A DNA stretch of 29,787 nucleotides, taken from JBLNBQ01 sp050260095. Lineage in GTDB: Bacteria; Bacillota; UBA5301; DYFA01. The number at the start of each line of letters is the position of its first letter. Positions within the stretch are counted from its first letter, which is position 1. Made by a program: the position numbers and the translations under genes. Positions 29,768 through 29,787 of this stretch are shown piece by piece. The notes beneath the pieces are model-generated. The model was not told the origin of the DNA and made no database searches. It saw only the letters and a program-made list of their open reading frames with translations. The stretch is taken from the NCBI GenBank assembly GCA_050260095.1, contig JBLNBQ010000143.1:1-29787 (forward strand), in the 5' to 3' direction.

Positions 29768-29787
29768 ATGCGCACGGCGACGGACAA
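29768..29787 (+). CDS. Start of a further gene of the efflux operon (partial)
   Basis: ATG at 29768 follows GGGGGAG (29756-29762) at 5 bases and opens MRTATD at the window edge. By position it may be another adaptor or permease of the efflux system, but only six codons are visible and no product can be named. Confidence 0.5.

Overview
The window is GC-rich, tightly packed chromosomal DNA, most likely from a deep-branching high-GC member of the Bacillota (Symbiobacteriia, Limnochordia or Thermaerobacter-like). The main reason is a broken-up version of the classic Firmicutes housekeeping block: prmC - ywlC/tsaC at the left end, then ywlE - rpiB - upp - comEB - tagO - mnaA between 17.6 and 21.9 kb. 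The arginine-phosphatase signature in YwlE, the ComEB deaminase and the TagO/MnaA pair support this placement. It is an inference from gene content, not a database result.

Layout. 0-1.5 kb: 3' end of prmC and tsaC (+ strand). 1.5-7.1 kb (- strand): a family 4 glycosyltransferase, a large membrane protein with an alkaline-phosphatase-like ectodomain, a LacI regulator and a sugar-type ABC ATPase without permeases. 7.2-10.7 kb (+): an envelope-stress cassette of ECF sigma factor, zinc anti-sigma factor, MucB/RseB-like regulator and HtrA protease, an arrangement best known from the algU-mucA-mucB-mucD locus of Pseudomonas. 10.7-12.1 kb: a less GC-rich accessory patch with stacked hairpins, a multiply frameshifted GNAT acetyltransferase pseudogene and a Phd/ParE toxin-antitoxin pair with a visible promoter/operator. 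12.2-16.0 kb (+): a three-LysM protein, a membrane-anchored HEAT-repeat protein and an NfrB-like family 2 glycosyltransferase with C-terminal MshEN (c-di-GMP-binding type) modules. 16.1-17.05 kb (-): a tandem GNAT protein. 17.3-22.5 kb (+): a zinc-ribbon protein, the housekeeping block, a doubtful small ORF and an 86-residue half-ferritin. 22.6-23.9 kb: an M20 amidohydrolase. 24.1-29.8 kb (+): an efflux operon of TetR, HlyD-type adaptor, two ABC ATPases, ABC-2 permease and TolC-like protein, with a further gene starting at the right edge.

How the parts relate. Much of the window concerns the cell envelope: polymer precursors (TagO, MnaA), glycosyltransferases (GT4 and NfrB-like), LysM wall binding, envelope-stress sensing and drug export. 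MnaA makes UDP-ManNAc, the kind of precursor that E. coli NfrB needs, so the NfrB-like enzyme and mnaA may belong to one pathway. The TolC-like protein appears to lack both beta-barrel segments in its two halves, and the E. coli YbhF-type double ATPase is split into two genes. Both fit an export machine adapted to a cell without a classical outer membrane. No tRNA, rRNA, CRISPR array or intact mobile element was seen.
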